Below, piece by piece: positions 11,823 to 22,870 of a stretch of 64,000 nucleotides of DNA. Origin of the DNA: Labia minor (Eukaryota; Arthropoda; Insecta; Dermaptera; Spongiphoridae). Positions within the stretch are counted from its first letter, which is position 1. Every line of letters begins with the position of its first letter. A program made the translations under genes and the position numbers. The stretch is taken from NCBI GenBank assembly GCA_963082975.1, contig OY720344.1, positions 86,862,107-86,926,106 of the forward strand, given 5' to 3'. The notes under the pieces are model-generated. The model had not been told where the DNA came from and did not search any database. It saw nothing but the letters and a program-made list of their open reading frames with translations.

Positions 11823-13544
11823 TTTTTTCTGGAATTATACGCACTTGTCCACCCCTCAATAAATTATTTCAAGACATATTTCTTAAAATTTGAATAGAAC
11901 AAAAAACCTAAAAAGCCGACAATATAAAAGAAATATTTTCAATTGATAAAGAAAAAGTAATTTTATGAATTCGTCTTTTTAAAACTAATAAATTACATGA
12001 TGTTCTTGATATTGGCGAGAATTAACCAAGGAACACATGTGTACAAGATGGAGGTGAATTATTGGAAAATTATCCAGAGGATACTTGGAGGGGATAAAAA
12101 GTCTTCCTTATGAATGTAAACAGGAATGTTGATTAGTCTTCGGCATAGAATGGAGCAGAGACAAATCATTCCCTTAGAGGATTACAGTCCCAGAATCAAC
12201 CATCACGGCCGACTTCCCCCCCCCCCCCCAGCAGTCGCTAGCTAAGAGAATGTGTCTCATTGAAGCCTGAAGGACTAACCGAAGATTCCTGACTAGAATC
12301 AATTTGCACCGACTTTATATAAACAATAACAGCTAAGTGGTCGATCCTTAATAAGTTGCAATTCTAATTAAATATCAAATGTGATTTAATTTATAATATC
12401 AAATACATAACTTTATTTTCTAATTAATTACCTTTTTCTAATATCTAACGATACCCAATATAATTATGTTAAATTCTTTTATTATTAAATATTAATTTTA
12501 TCTTAATTTAATATTTGATTTTTATTCTAATGAATTCAATTTTATCTCTTCCCTTATCAATCGCCGCTGATTTCACCCAACTATCTTCTATTCGTAAATA
12601 CTAGAGTGCTGCCAAATTAAATTAAACTAAACATCAAATTTATTAATTTTAAAACCCATTTTTTTTTATAACCCGACCCATACTAAACTTCCAATATACG
12701 ACAATATATAGGTACGTATAAGACGCTATATTTTATATTGCCATTATTTATTCCCTTAATTCTAGTAATTCCAACTACAATCGTGAATTTATAAGCTATT
12801 ATTCAAATATTTATGAAAATTTATGAAATTAATAAAGAAAATTTTGAAAAGAATTGGTTTGAAAGACAATTTTAAGGTTAAAAAGTCCAAAAATTTATAG
12901 AATTTATATATCAACCAAAAATTTAATCTCTTCTAAGGTCATCTGTATTCTACTGACCTGTGTTATAAATCTATGATGAAATATATGAACAAAGTCATTC
13001 ATTTATTTCTATCGAGTGCTTTTTTCTATCCTCCAAACCCATCATTCAACCCATCTTCTCTTTTGTACTTGAGTATTATTTTTTTTATACTTCATAAATT
13101 TTCCTCTCTACATACATTTTTTTTTTCAAAAAACTTACTTTTCAAGATATAATCTTCAATCGTTGAGTGGAGGAAAAGTTTAAGGTAAAAATAAAATAAT
13201 GATTCATTGCCTCTTTAAGTATATGGTTCACATTAACATTTTTTTTATTTTGGCTATAAAAAATAGAATCAAAAATTACATATTTAATGTGATTAAAATC
13301 GATATTATATAATATTCATTCAATACATTTTTTAGTATTTCAATATTTTAAATAATAGTTATTTAACAAGTTTTATATTGCTGAATTAGTGAACTTGATG
13401 CTTAAGGTTCTCACCTCACCATGTGATATTATCGATTATTATAATAAAACTAAAGGAGGATCATATAAACATGGTTATTTTTTAGTACAATTGTAAATAA
13501 TTAATATCATGGGTAGAAACATTCTTGTAAAGATACGCATGAAC
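11823..13544. other. AT-rich DNA with a C-homopolymer island
   Basis: A less AT-rich block at about 12000-12340 contains an uninterrupted run of about 14 C near 12217-12230. Its origin is not recognised. The rest is AT-rich. Confidence 0.4.
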
Positions 13545-13740
13545 CTGTAAGGTTACCAATTGTGTTCCAATAGTGGAAACTGATTTGTTCCTGGAAAAAG
13601 TTAGGTTTTTTCAAGACTTTCCCATTAAATTATAGTTTAATTAGCTCTTAAAAATTTTAAAAACAGTCCCAGGTATTGATAAAATTCATTGCCTCTTCTT
13701 ATCTCAGCAACGTTCTATTGTAAATATCCTGTCAAAATAT
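13545..13740 (+). repeat. Dispersed repeat U1, copy 2
   Basis: Diverged partner of 5868-6095, in the same orientation and block order. Similarity ends near CCTGTC at about 13732. Confidence 0.5.
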
Positions 13741-14863
13741 AATTTGTGTTTGAGATCTCAATAAATGCAATTTTTTCAATGAATTAAACTTACAAAAAAT
13801 ATATAATAGAATATTATGTTTATTGTTTTTTGAAATCTATATAATTAAAATATAGACATCCCATTTTATATATTATTAAATCATTCTATCAACAATTTAA
13901 TTATTTATTTAAATATGGAAAAATATTTTTAATATCGATATTTAATTTGGTTTATAAATTAAAATTGACAATATATATTTATAATAAATAATTTATTCTG
14001 GATAAATAAATATTAGATTAGGAAATAAACAATTTATTATTAATTGTTTATTTCGCAACCAAAAAACACAAAAAATATTATAGGGCATAAATTCAGGTTT
14101 ATTCCCCATTTGGTCTGATTCGATATCCTCAAATCTTGATTAAAGTATAATAAATTCATAATGATAAAATTACATATTAATTAAATAAACAAACAAACAA
14201 TGCTGTTTATTAATTTTTTGCAATTTTTTTTGTTTTTTTTTTTTAATTACTTTTTTCAAATTGTGAATTTTGCTTAAAACACTTTTTCCTTTTAATATTT
14301 TGAATGTATAATATAATAGGATTTTATTCGTGTTGGATCGTATGTTTTTAAGCTCTTTGTCATTTCTTATTAAAGTTTACTTAATAATTATTTTCTTGTG
14401 TACATTTTGAGTCTTTTGTCTTTTATCTCATGACCCTCGAGCGTTTCCTTTAAAGACAAGTGTTCCCAATGAAAAACTTTTTCTTTTTTTTTATTTGTTA
14501 TATATTTTTTCTTTTTTTCTTTCTTTTTCTTTTTGCTTGTCAATGGAATTTGTAAAGGTGAGAGATGGAATTTAATTTTAACACGACTATTAATTTTATT
14601 CATAAACATTCTCTGGAAAAAATGAAAAATAAGTTTCTATTATTGCATTTTTTCTATAAATTTTACATAGTTGCTCTTGTTTATTTTAAAATTTTAATAT
14701 TACTTATTATATAATAATAAAAATAATAATTGTATAATTTTTACTCTTAATTCATTTTTTTTAAATATAAAGAAGGATCCATTGAATGGGGAATTTCTAT
14801 TTTTGACAAATAAATAAATAAATAAATTAATTAATTTAATAATATATATAATGGAATGTTTCA
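13741..14863. other. AT-rich DNA, nothing recognised
   Basis: Contains pyrimidine-rich stretches (14480-14540) that give a lysine-rich spurious frame on the minus strand. No feature can be supported. Confidence 0.45.
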
Positions 14864-15219
14864 AAAAAAGATGAGGTCACCGGAGAATGGTGGAGACTGC
14901 ATAACGAGGAATTGCATGACCTCTCTGCATCTTCAGATATAGTTAGAATTATAAAATCGAGAAGGCTGCGATGGGGAGAGCACGTGGCAAGATTGGGAGA
15001 GGAAAGAATGGCGAAAAATATATTGGTGGGGAGACCGAGTGGGAAACGTCCACTTGGAAGACCAAGGGCGCGGTGGGTAGATAATGTGGGAAGGGACGTG
15101 AGAGAGATGGGAGGGGGTAGGGATTGGAGGGTTGTGGCTCAGAATAGGGGTACTTGGAGAAGTGTGGTTGCCGCGGGCAAGAACTTTCGAGTTCCGTAGA
15201 GCCACAGAGATTGATAGAT
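14864..15219 (+). pseudogene. Non-LTR retrotransposon 3' tail (best copy)
   Basis: An open frame from about 14864 to the stop at 15197-15199 reads DEVTGEWWRLHNEELHDL, then VRIIKSRRLRWGEHVARLG, then GRPSGKRPLGRPRARW, and ends KNFRVP. This is the C-terminal tail of the insect endonuclease-reverse transcriptase family annotated in many arthropods (RTE/Jockey-like). Only the last 110 or so codons remain. The 3' untranslated part ends in a GATAGATA tail rather than poly(A). The same tail closes most other copies here, all of them severely 5'-truncated. Confidence 0.85.
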
Positions 15220-15322
15220 AATGGAATGTTTATTTTTATAATCTCGATTTCAAAATAAAATATTTTATATGTTCAATACAATTAAAAAATGAATTTTGTT
15301 GGGTTCTTAATAAGAAAAAATC

Positions 15323-16056
15323 TGGAGTGTCTCCACTCGACTATCTCGCAAATTTGAATTGGATTAATTAACATATAAAATATTTAAATTAAATTTAATT
15401 AATTAAATTATAAATTAAGTATAATTGTTTGTGAATTTTAATTAATTAATTAATTTAAAAAATTTTAATTTATAGTATAGTATTGTTATTAAATTAAATT
15501 AATTAATTAACATATATTAAATTGATGTTTAAAACCTTTACCTTCATTTTTAAGTCAAAATTTAAAAATTTAAAAAATTAATACTTTGTAGAGTAGATGA
15601 CACCACGCCATGTGCTGAGGGGTGATTGGCAGTCAATATGTTAAAATATTTATAAAATTAATTCCGGTACCTTCAGCGATTCGATCAAGCTGGAATTATA
15701 TCTATAGCAGTTTTATTCAATTTTTAATCATGTGAAAAACTATCAAACTTATATCTTTATTTTTACGGTCAGTTTAGAGGAAAAAAATTATGAAAACGTG
15801 GTAGGTAATGGTCCTCTTCCGAATCAGCTACATTCCTCATAAGTTGATAGAAAACTACGAATTTTGAATAATGACCGTGTACCAAATTTAATTATTCTAG
15901 CTCAATCCGCTTTTGCATAATCTTGTCAACACACAAACAAAGAGATAAAAAGAGAGAGAGAGAGACCTTTTTCTCAACCTTAGTGAAAATGTGTCAGGGG
16001 CCTTCAAAATCTATAAAAAGATCAAAATCTTGTGATCCATGGTGAGATAGTAAAAA
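15323..16056 (-). mobile_element. HEL-B copy 1 (Helentron-like)
   Basis: The element's 5' end is at right, TTTTTTACTATCTCACC read on minus. Its 3' end is at left, GCGAGATAGT then a hairpin with stem GAGTG/CACTC and a four-base loop (15325-15338). ACTATCTCGC/GCGAGATAGT is the subterminal inverted repeat. An (AG)n run at about 15950-15965 corresponds to the microsatellite slot. No coding capacity. Confidence 0.8.
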
Positions 16057-16724
16057 ACAATGTGTTTAACTATTTATATATTTTAATAATGACTTGAATA
16101 ATTATGTTATCTATTCCCGTATTAATATATTAATTATTATTGCTTTTTCATTATAATTGTATTAATATGTTAGCAAAATATACTTTAATTTTAGATTATT
16201 TTGAAAATTGACTTTTTAAAACAGTTTTAAAAAAATAAAATAAAATTACAAACTTAGTCGACAAAGAAATTGAAAAATATTTTTTTTTCAATATTGAGAA
16301 TTAAATTTAACCAATTTTACTAATTGGATGTAAATAAATATAAAATGTATTTTATATAAATATTTAAAAATATTCGCAAAAAAACTAATGATCAATTTTC
16401 TTATGAATTTATTTATTTATATAAAACAGTTTTATTTTTAATAAATTGCAAGTATTGAATTAAAACTACATTTTTCACACAAGGCCTTTATAAATTTAAT
16501 TTTATTATTAAATTCATTTATTAATTTGTCAGTTTGTCTACGTTGGTTTTCCGATTGGTTTAACATCATTTGGCTGTTAAAATAATACTTTAAAATCCCA
16601 CAGTTCAAATTATTATTTTTATTTTATTTTTTTTTATTTAAATATTTTATTAAATTTATTATTAATAAATTGAATAATAAAATAAGCAAAATCTGTTTAT
16701 AAACATTTAAATATTCTAAGTTTA

Positions 16725-16970
16725 AATTGGGTGGCTGGTATTGCTGGTTGCATACATGCCAGGGGCTCCTTGCCAAGTAAACATTCAGTCAGTCGCTGTC
16801 GTTGTGTGAGTGCGCATGGCGTAGCACACCGGGCGGGCGACGCTCTGTTTCAGCGAAAGTGTAAGTGAATTTTCCATTAAAATTATTATAATTCACAATA
16901 CTAAGTAACCAATTAATGCCAATCTTTCCACTTACACACAAAGATCATTGTAAAATTGTTTGAAATGATT
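16725..16970 (+). repeat. Dispersed GC-richer repeat U3, copy 1
   Basis: Shares with 42465-42725 the blocks GGTTGC-TA-ATGCCAGGGGCTC, GTGTGTGAGTNCGCA, GTAACCAATTA/ATAACCAATTA and ATCATTGTAAAATTGT. It is strikingly less AT-rich than its surroundings (CACCGGGCGGGCGACGCTC at about 16828). No frame spans it. It could be the 5' region of an unrecognised retroelement or a SINE. Confidence 0.5.
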
Positions 16971-18222
16971 TACTTATTTTTTTTATTGGCACTTATCACT
17001 TAGAGAAGGGGTAACGTCTCATTCATCCCCTTAAGCGTTAATATATAATTGAATATATTTCTATATCTTGTAACAATCTTGAATAAAAGTGTTATAATTT
17101 TAAATATTAAATTTTATATCAATAAAATAAAATGATTATCAAAAAGATATTATCATCTTCTTCAATGAATATGTTTTAATGTTTAGACTATTTTTATATT
17201 AAATTTTATTAATAATTGATTTTATATAAAAATATATATTTAATATAATATTCATAATTATAATTTATCAAAAACCTTGTTTACTTTAATATATTCACAT
17301 TCTTTAAAATATTAATATAATATATATTAAATTTACATATGATTGATTATTTGTATTAAAATTTGGAAAAATAAATTTCTTTAATATTTTTGAATAATTT
17401 TTTTTATAAATTTAAAAATAAAGAAATTTGGGAATACAATCTACTAAATAGGTTTCCCTCTATATTAAATTCTACAGGTAAATATATCTCACCTAATGCC
17501 TGTGATTTATTGTTTTTAAATATCTCCATCGCTTCTTCAAAATTGATTTCTGTTGAGGCCACCGATATGGTTTCTGTTCTATTATTTATTATTTATAATT
17601 TAATATTTTTTCCAAATAATTGCCCCATCTATTCTTAACAGAAAATATCATTTAATATTTTTTTTTCGTTATGTGGATTAAATTTGAACATATTTATTTA
17701 AAATTATTTTGAAAATAATTTTAAGATGGAAAATAAATTGAAAATATTTCTTTAAAATATATTAAATATATTTAGAATATCACAAGATTCTTATATACCC
17801 CTATAATATCTAATGTCTTAATATATAATAAAAAAAAAATAATTATCTTCTTTGGTATGTTCATTCAACACCTTCATATCATTGTACCTATCCATGAGTG
17901 TTCATGTCTGCTTGACAATGAATATAAATTTAATACTAATTCTAGAAATTATCACACAAAGAATTATTATAATATATAAATTTTTATTTTAATTTCTAAT
18001 ATTCTATATCATTTCAATTTTTAAATTGATTCTATAAATTTTTATTTTAATTCAATACAATTATTTGAACTTATATTTATTAAATTATTAGGGTAATATT
18101 TGAATATTTCTTCTTTGCTATTTATAAGTCCACTATTCATTTTTTCAATATAAAAAAAAAAACAGAAATATATTAAGAAAAAATATTGTCAATAAAAATT
18201 ACTAAATTCCACTATCCTTATT
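16971..18222. other. AT-rich DNA, nothing recognised
   Basis: Only short accidental frames, for example 17390-17638. No repeat partner found. Confidence 0.45.
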
Positions 18223-18584
18223 GAAGTTATACTTCTTTAGGCGCGTTATGGAAAATTGATGGGGAGTGAAATTTTAAGATGTGTGACACGAAAAATTAAC
18301 AGTTTTTTTGTTTTTCCAGAAAAATAAATTTTTATTTGCCTGAAGTAGGATTCGAACCTACCATGTCTCTCTTCGACTACGTCATAGCGCTCAAAGCAAG
18401 CGAGCGCTCTACCCACTAGGCTATGACGAATCCCCAACATTATTATCTTATTTTAACCATATATGCCATCCCATGGATAGATTATTAACAATTTTTTAAT
18501 TAAACACAAAATATGAAGAATCTTGTTGAATTCTTGATGTCATATCTAATCTAAGGTGTGTAGAAAATTATAATAATTCCAAGA

Positions 18585-18630
<46 letters not shown>

Positions 18631-19105
18631 CAATCTAATACCAGACCAAATAAATAGATAGATAGATAGATGTCAACATTTCGTTTCATTTGTGTTGTTT
18701 CTAATGGACCGCTTGAACATTTCATTTCGAATTATATGTGTGCTAATAAATTATATTCAGTAGTGATTTAAATTGAATATTTTGATTGATATTACTTACT
18801 ATTTGTGAATATTAGTGAAAACAAAAAATGTGCTTATATACTTTTGAGGTTAACTATCCGTATGTATTATTTATTGATATAAATTAATTATTTAATATAA
18901 TTAACACTAAATATTATTAAATTATTAATGTTAAATACTTATTATTATATATTATTATTAATAATATATTATTATATTATTTAAATTTATATTAAATGTA
19001 TATATTAAATATATTTTATTATATAAATATATTAATTTTCAATTTTTTTTTAATGATGCCAAAGAAGTATAACTTCTCACGCGCGTACATAAGTACACGC
19101 ACCGC
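18223..19105 (+). mobile_element. HEL-C copy 1 (Helentron-like, carries tRNA-like unit)
   Basis: The 5' boundary is GAAGTTATACTTC (18223-18235). The 3' side has GAAGTATAACTTC (about 19066-19078), then CACGCGCG and a GTAC-ATAA-GTAC hairpin, ending at CACCGC before a T run. The copy has a (TA)n run (18586-18628), a GATA run, and near its 5' end a tRNA-like unit on the opposite strand. It is the inverted partner of 31476-32595 and lacks about 240 bp present there. Confidence 0.8.
18338..18428 (-). tRNA. tRNA-Ala-like pol III unit inside HEL-C copy 1 (pseudogene)
   Basis: On the minus strand an exact A-box (TAGCCTAGTGGG, 18412-18423) and an exact B-box (GGTTCGAATCC, 18348-18358) are in the right order. 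It looks the same as the unit at 32391-32480, where the fold is described. The acceptor stem does not pair, so I treat it as a tRNA pseudogene or captured promoter rather than a working tRNA. Confidence 0.6.
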
Positions 19106-19672
19106 TTTTTTTTTTTTATTTTTATTTTAATTACAAAATTTAAATAAAATTATTTAATTTATAAATAAAAATCGTTTAAAGATGATATAAAAATTAAAGT
19201 TCATATATAATTGTAAGGAAAATTAAATCTTCGATCTAAAAATGTTAATTTGATTTCAAAGGGAAATAATTATTTTAATAATAACGATTTAATTTATACA
19301 ATTTTACACATACACATACAGTTATGTATCTATGTAAGACAAGACTATAGTACCTATAACACCGAGCTAAAGCTCGACCTTTTTAATTAATATAATATAA
19401 TTTATTTAATATTATTAGATCAAATTTATTCAACAATTTATTTGAAATTCCTTCCTTTATAATTCTTCATATGTATTATATGTTGATAACTTCATGAATA
19501 TTTTTTTTTTGGGTGGTGGAATAATAAATATATTTTGTAATTTGATTCTAAAATATTATTAAAATAAATATTTTTAATTTTATTTCGAAATTAAATATAA
19601 AATTTTAAAATATTTTAAAAATAAAAAAATACTAAAACAATTTCAATATCATTATTTTTAATTTTTTTTAAA
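19106..19672. other. AT-rich DNA, nothing recognised
   Basis: Homopolymer-rich sequence between two Helentron-like elements. No other feature was seen. Confidence 0.5.
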
Positions 19673-20256
19673 TGTCTCCACTCGACTATCTCGCAATTTG
19701 AATTGGATTAAATAACATAATATATTATATTTAAATTAAATTTAATTAATTATAAATTATAAATAATAAATATTAAACCAGCGCACATGTTTGGCTTTTT
19801 GTTGATGGCACCACGTCACGTGTTGGCGCGTGAGATTTGCAGTGTTAAAAAATTAATTCTGGTAATTTCAGCGAATCAATCAAGCTGAAATTCTATATAT
19901 AGCAGTTTTATACAATTATTAATCATGTGAAAAATTATCAAACATATATCTTTATTTTTACGGTCACTTTAGTGGAAAAAAAATCAAAACGTTGTAAGTA
20001 ATGACCCTCTTCCGGTTGAGCTACATTTCTCAAAAGTTGATAGAAACCTACGAATTTTGAATAATGCTCATGTACCAAATTTCATCATTCTAGCTCAAAC
20101 CGTTTTTGCGTAATCTTGGTTACATACACACACAGACATTTTTCTCAACCTTAGTGAAAATGATTCAGGAACCTTCAAAACGTATAAAAACATCAAAATC
20201 TCAACATATCGAAAATTTTTGTGATCGCAATATTATCTCTGGCGAGATAGTAAAAA
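19673..20256 (-). mobile_element. HEL-B copy 2
   Basis: Ends match the family: GTCTCCACTCGACTATCTCGC at left (the outer half of the hairpin is lost) and GGCGAGATAGTAAAAA at right. The internal blocks CAGCGAATCAATCAAGCTG and TTTATTTTTACGGTCA are shared with other copies. The 69-codon frame at 20106-20315 lies mostly inside the repeat and is not a gene. Confidence 0.8.
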
Positions 20257-21469
20257 CACTGGTTATATTTACACCCGACATTTTAGTAGATAAAATTGCA
20301 GGATTTTGTCAATAGTACGTTGCAGAGATGAGTCAGTGAATTTCTATTTATGACAAATTAAATATATGTTTATATTTCTTTTTTTTTTGTTTTATTTTTA
20401 AATGGTTTTTAATAAAATGGTTTAACTTTTTATACACCCTGTGTCCTATTAAGTTGAAATATGATAGACATTAGATAATAACAAAGTGTCATTGGAGATG
20501 TATACTGATTGATGATGAAAGCTTATCTTCCGAAACTTTCAACTCATTAACATCCTAATAGATATGTTAATTAAAAAAGTACATAATTAAATTATAAATT
20601 CTTTTAACCACGATCAACAATAGCGTTTTCTAAGATTGCCAAAGAATTTTGTATTTATTTTATTCTATCATTAAATTATTTTTTATATAATATATTATTA
20701 AAATGAAAATTTTTAACTAACAAAAGCAACCAAAAAAATATTATTATGAAAATATAATATAGAGAAAAGTTGGTTGGGACATAATGATTTATCTTTATTT
20801 TACCAATATATTTAAATTTAAAACTATTTTTTTTAAATACAATTTTTGATAAATTTAAAAAAATGCTTCTTTAATTAATGTTTAAGATTAATATGCTATC
20901 AACAAATTTCGATTTCTAAATATAAGCCCAATATATAAATCTTGTAATAAAATTTAAATTTTTTTATAAGGAATTTAATAACACACAATTCAAGAGTTAT
21001 ATTTATATTTATTAAATAGATTTTAAAAAAAAAACAATAATTAATTGCAACATCAGGAACATAGGGCATCAGCTGATAATCAGTCTTCCTAGGAGGTTTC
21101 CGTTAAGACAAGGCCAACAATATCCCTGGAAGCCCTTAAATTTTTATTTGTTGTGTTATGGGAAGGAACATCTGTACAGTAAATGAATAAACGTCATTAA
21201 TTAATTTAAATCAGAGAATCACAGATGGTATTCAGTCTGTTAAACCAAACGACTTAATGTTTTGGACAATACTTAAAGGTTATGTCGAATGAATAAGAAT
21301 AAACTTGAAGATTTTACTTTTCAATTTTGTAAAGCTGCTTTCTTGAAAACGGTCAAATATTCACTATGACTTTACACGCATGGTGTATATAAATATTTCC
21401 AATTTATGAAAAATGAAAGTGTGCAAAAGTGTATTATATAATTACCTTATAAAATTAATATTTTACCTT
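20257..21469. other. AT-rich DNA, nothing recognised
   Basis: A short, less AT-rich segment at about 21045-21290 has the look of a degraded repeat, but I could not assign it. Confidence 0.4.
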
Positions 21470-22081
21470 TTTACCGACCGACGATAATAAGGGAGGTATT
21501 GTTTTCACACCAAATTTCGCATGAGGAGATTTTTACATATCTCCACGAATCATGCATTTTCTAAACAGAAAAAAGTATTTTTAGCATGATGTCTGTCCGT
21601 CCGTCCGTATAGATGTGTACAGCTTGAACGGCTCAACGGATTTTGATAAAATTTGGTATTTACTTAATGCATCAGTAGGATGAATTGATCAACTTTTGGT
21701 GCAAATCCGGAAACCAGAAGTAGTAGTATTAGCGATTGACGATAGGAAGGGAAGGGTTATTTTCACACCAAATTTCACATGAGGAGATTTTTTATATATC
21801 ACCACGAATCATGCACTTTGTATTGGTTTTATCCTCGAGAAAAATCATCTTTATTAGTTTTTTCTTAATTTAAAATTATAGGACGTCATCCAGCCATTCA
21901 TGACGTCACAGCCTTATCTTACATATATATAATAAATAAAATAAAATTAAAAATATTTATGTTATATCCATATCTGTTATTTATTACATTAATAGATATA
22001 TTAAAATTATTTGAAATTGTTTCTGTAGCTGGAAATTAATTTACTTCAAACCGTCGGTCGGTTCGGACCTGGCCACAGGTC
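21470..22081 (+). mobile_element. HEL-A copy 2, most complete
   Basis: Reference copy. The 5' subterminal repeat ACCGACCGACGAT (21473) is inverted as CCGTCGGTCGGT (22051-22062). It is followed by a perfect hairpin GACCTG-GCCA-CAGGTC (22066-22081) at the 3' end. The (GTCY)n slot (about 21592-21609), the CTCAACGGATTTTGAT core and paired GACGTCA boxes lie inside. A subterminal inverted repeat with a terminal 3' hairpin is the HINE/Helentron design. The 3' end abuts a retrotransposon tail. Confidence 0.88.
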
Positions 22082-22087
22082 AACTTA

Positions 22088-22870
22088 TTTGTATTATATG
22101 GGTGTGAGGTGTGTCCATGACTTTGTATTGGACAAGAATTGATTATTATTAGGATATAGAAAATAGGACTGGAAAAGGATAAAATCCCTGTCAGTGGGAA
22201 AGAATAGATAAAGAAGAATTCCTTGGCCTAAGCGCATCTGTAAACAAACTTAAGGGTTATAAATTTGAGGAGTTTATGTTGAGTAAGGCACGTAATTAAA
22301 ATGGGTGAGGAAAGATTGGCTTATGGGAAAACCGACTGGCAAGTGATCAATTGTAAGACTAAGGCCCGATTCACACACAAGTGGCGTATAGCACTGGCGT
22401 GGTTCTGGCGTGGAACAGGTTTGTAATGTAATTGCATTAGCTTATGACTCAATACCCACAGATATGGCGTGTTGGAGGCGTGGAAAATGGCACGAAGACC
22501 ACTCCGCTCCGACTCCACCGGTGGCTCGTAGGGACTGGCACGCCACTTCTAGACCATTTGGAGTGGTCTTCGTGCCATTTTCCACGCCTCCAACACGCCA
22601 TACGCCATATCTGTGGGTATTGAGTCATAAGCTAATGCAATTACATTAACAAACCTGTTCCACGCCAGAACCACGCCAGTGCGATACGCCACTTGTGTGT
22701 GAATCGGGCCTAAGAACACAATGGGCAGTCAATATAAAAAAAAGGGAAGAGGGAATTAGGGCAGTATAGGAATTGGATGGAGGTGGGTTAGGACATGAAC
22801 AGTTGAAGGAATGTGATTGATACGTCCAAGAACTTTTGAGTTTAATTGCGTCACAGAAATTTAGATAGAT
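22088..22870 (+). pseudogene. Degenerate non-LTR retrotransposon tail, split by a MITE
   Basis: TTATATGGGTGTGAGGTG at about 22095 corresponds to the LYGCEV motif of this retrotransposon family. The end TCCAAGAACTTTTGAGTT...CACAGAAATTTAGATAGATA (22825-22870) matches the NFRVP-plus-GATA tail. The middle is decayed and interrupted at 22363-22710 by a Harbinger-type foldback MITE. Confidence 0.65.
22363..22710. mobile_element. PIF/Harbinger-type foldback MITE
   Basis: The arms are long inverted repeats of roughly 150 bp beginning GGCCCGATTCACACACAAGT and ending with its complement. They enclose a short unique centre (about 22505-22555). TAA flanks both ends (22360-22362 and 22711-22713), a 3-bp TWA-type duplication as in Harbinger. 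The right arm has a small extra ATACGCC. Frames at 22321-22518 and 22410-22649 come from this palindrome and are not genes. Confidence 0.82.

Noticed and set aside
14933..15205. 90-codon antisense frame rich in Ser/Pro
   Set aside because: Exact antisense of the retrotransposon tail, with the same artefact repeated in the tail copies at 54833 and 58040.
18246..18440. Identical 64-codon frames here (minus) and at 32378-32572 (plus)
   Set aside because: They span the tRNA-like unit and flanks of the two HEL-C copies. Identity comes from the duplicated element and there is no protein signature.
22321..22649. Two overlapping frames on opposite strands
   Set aside because: Both are produced by the arms of the Harbinger-type palindrome, which is why their peptides share words.
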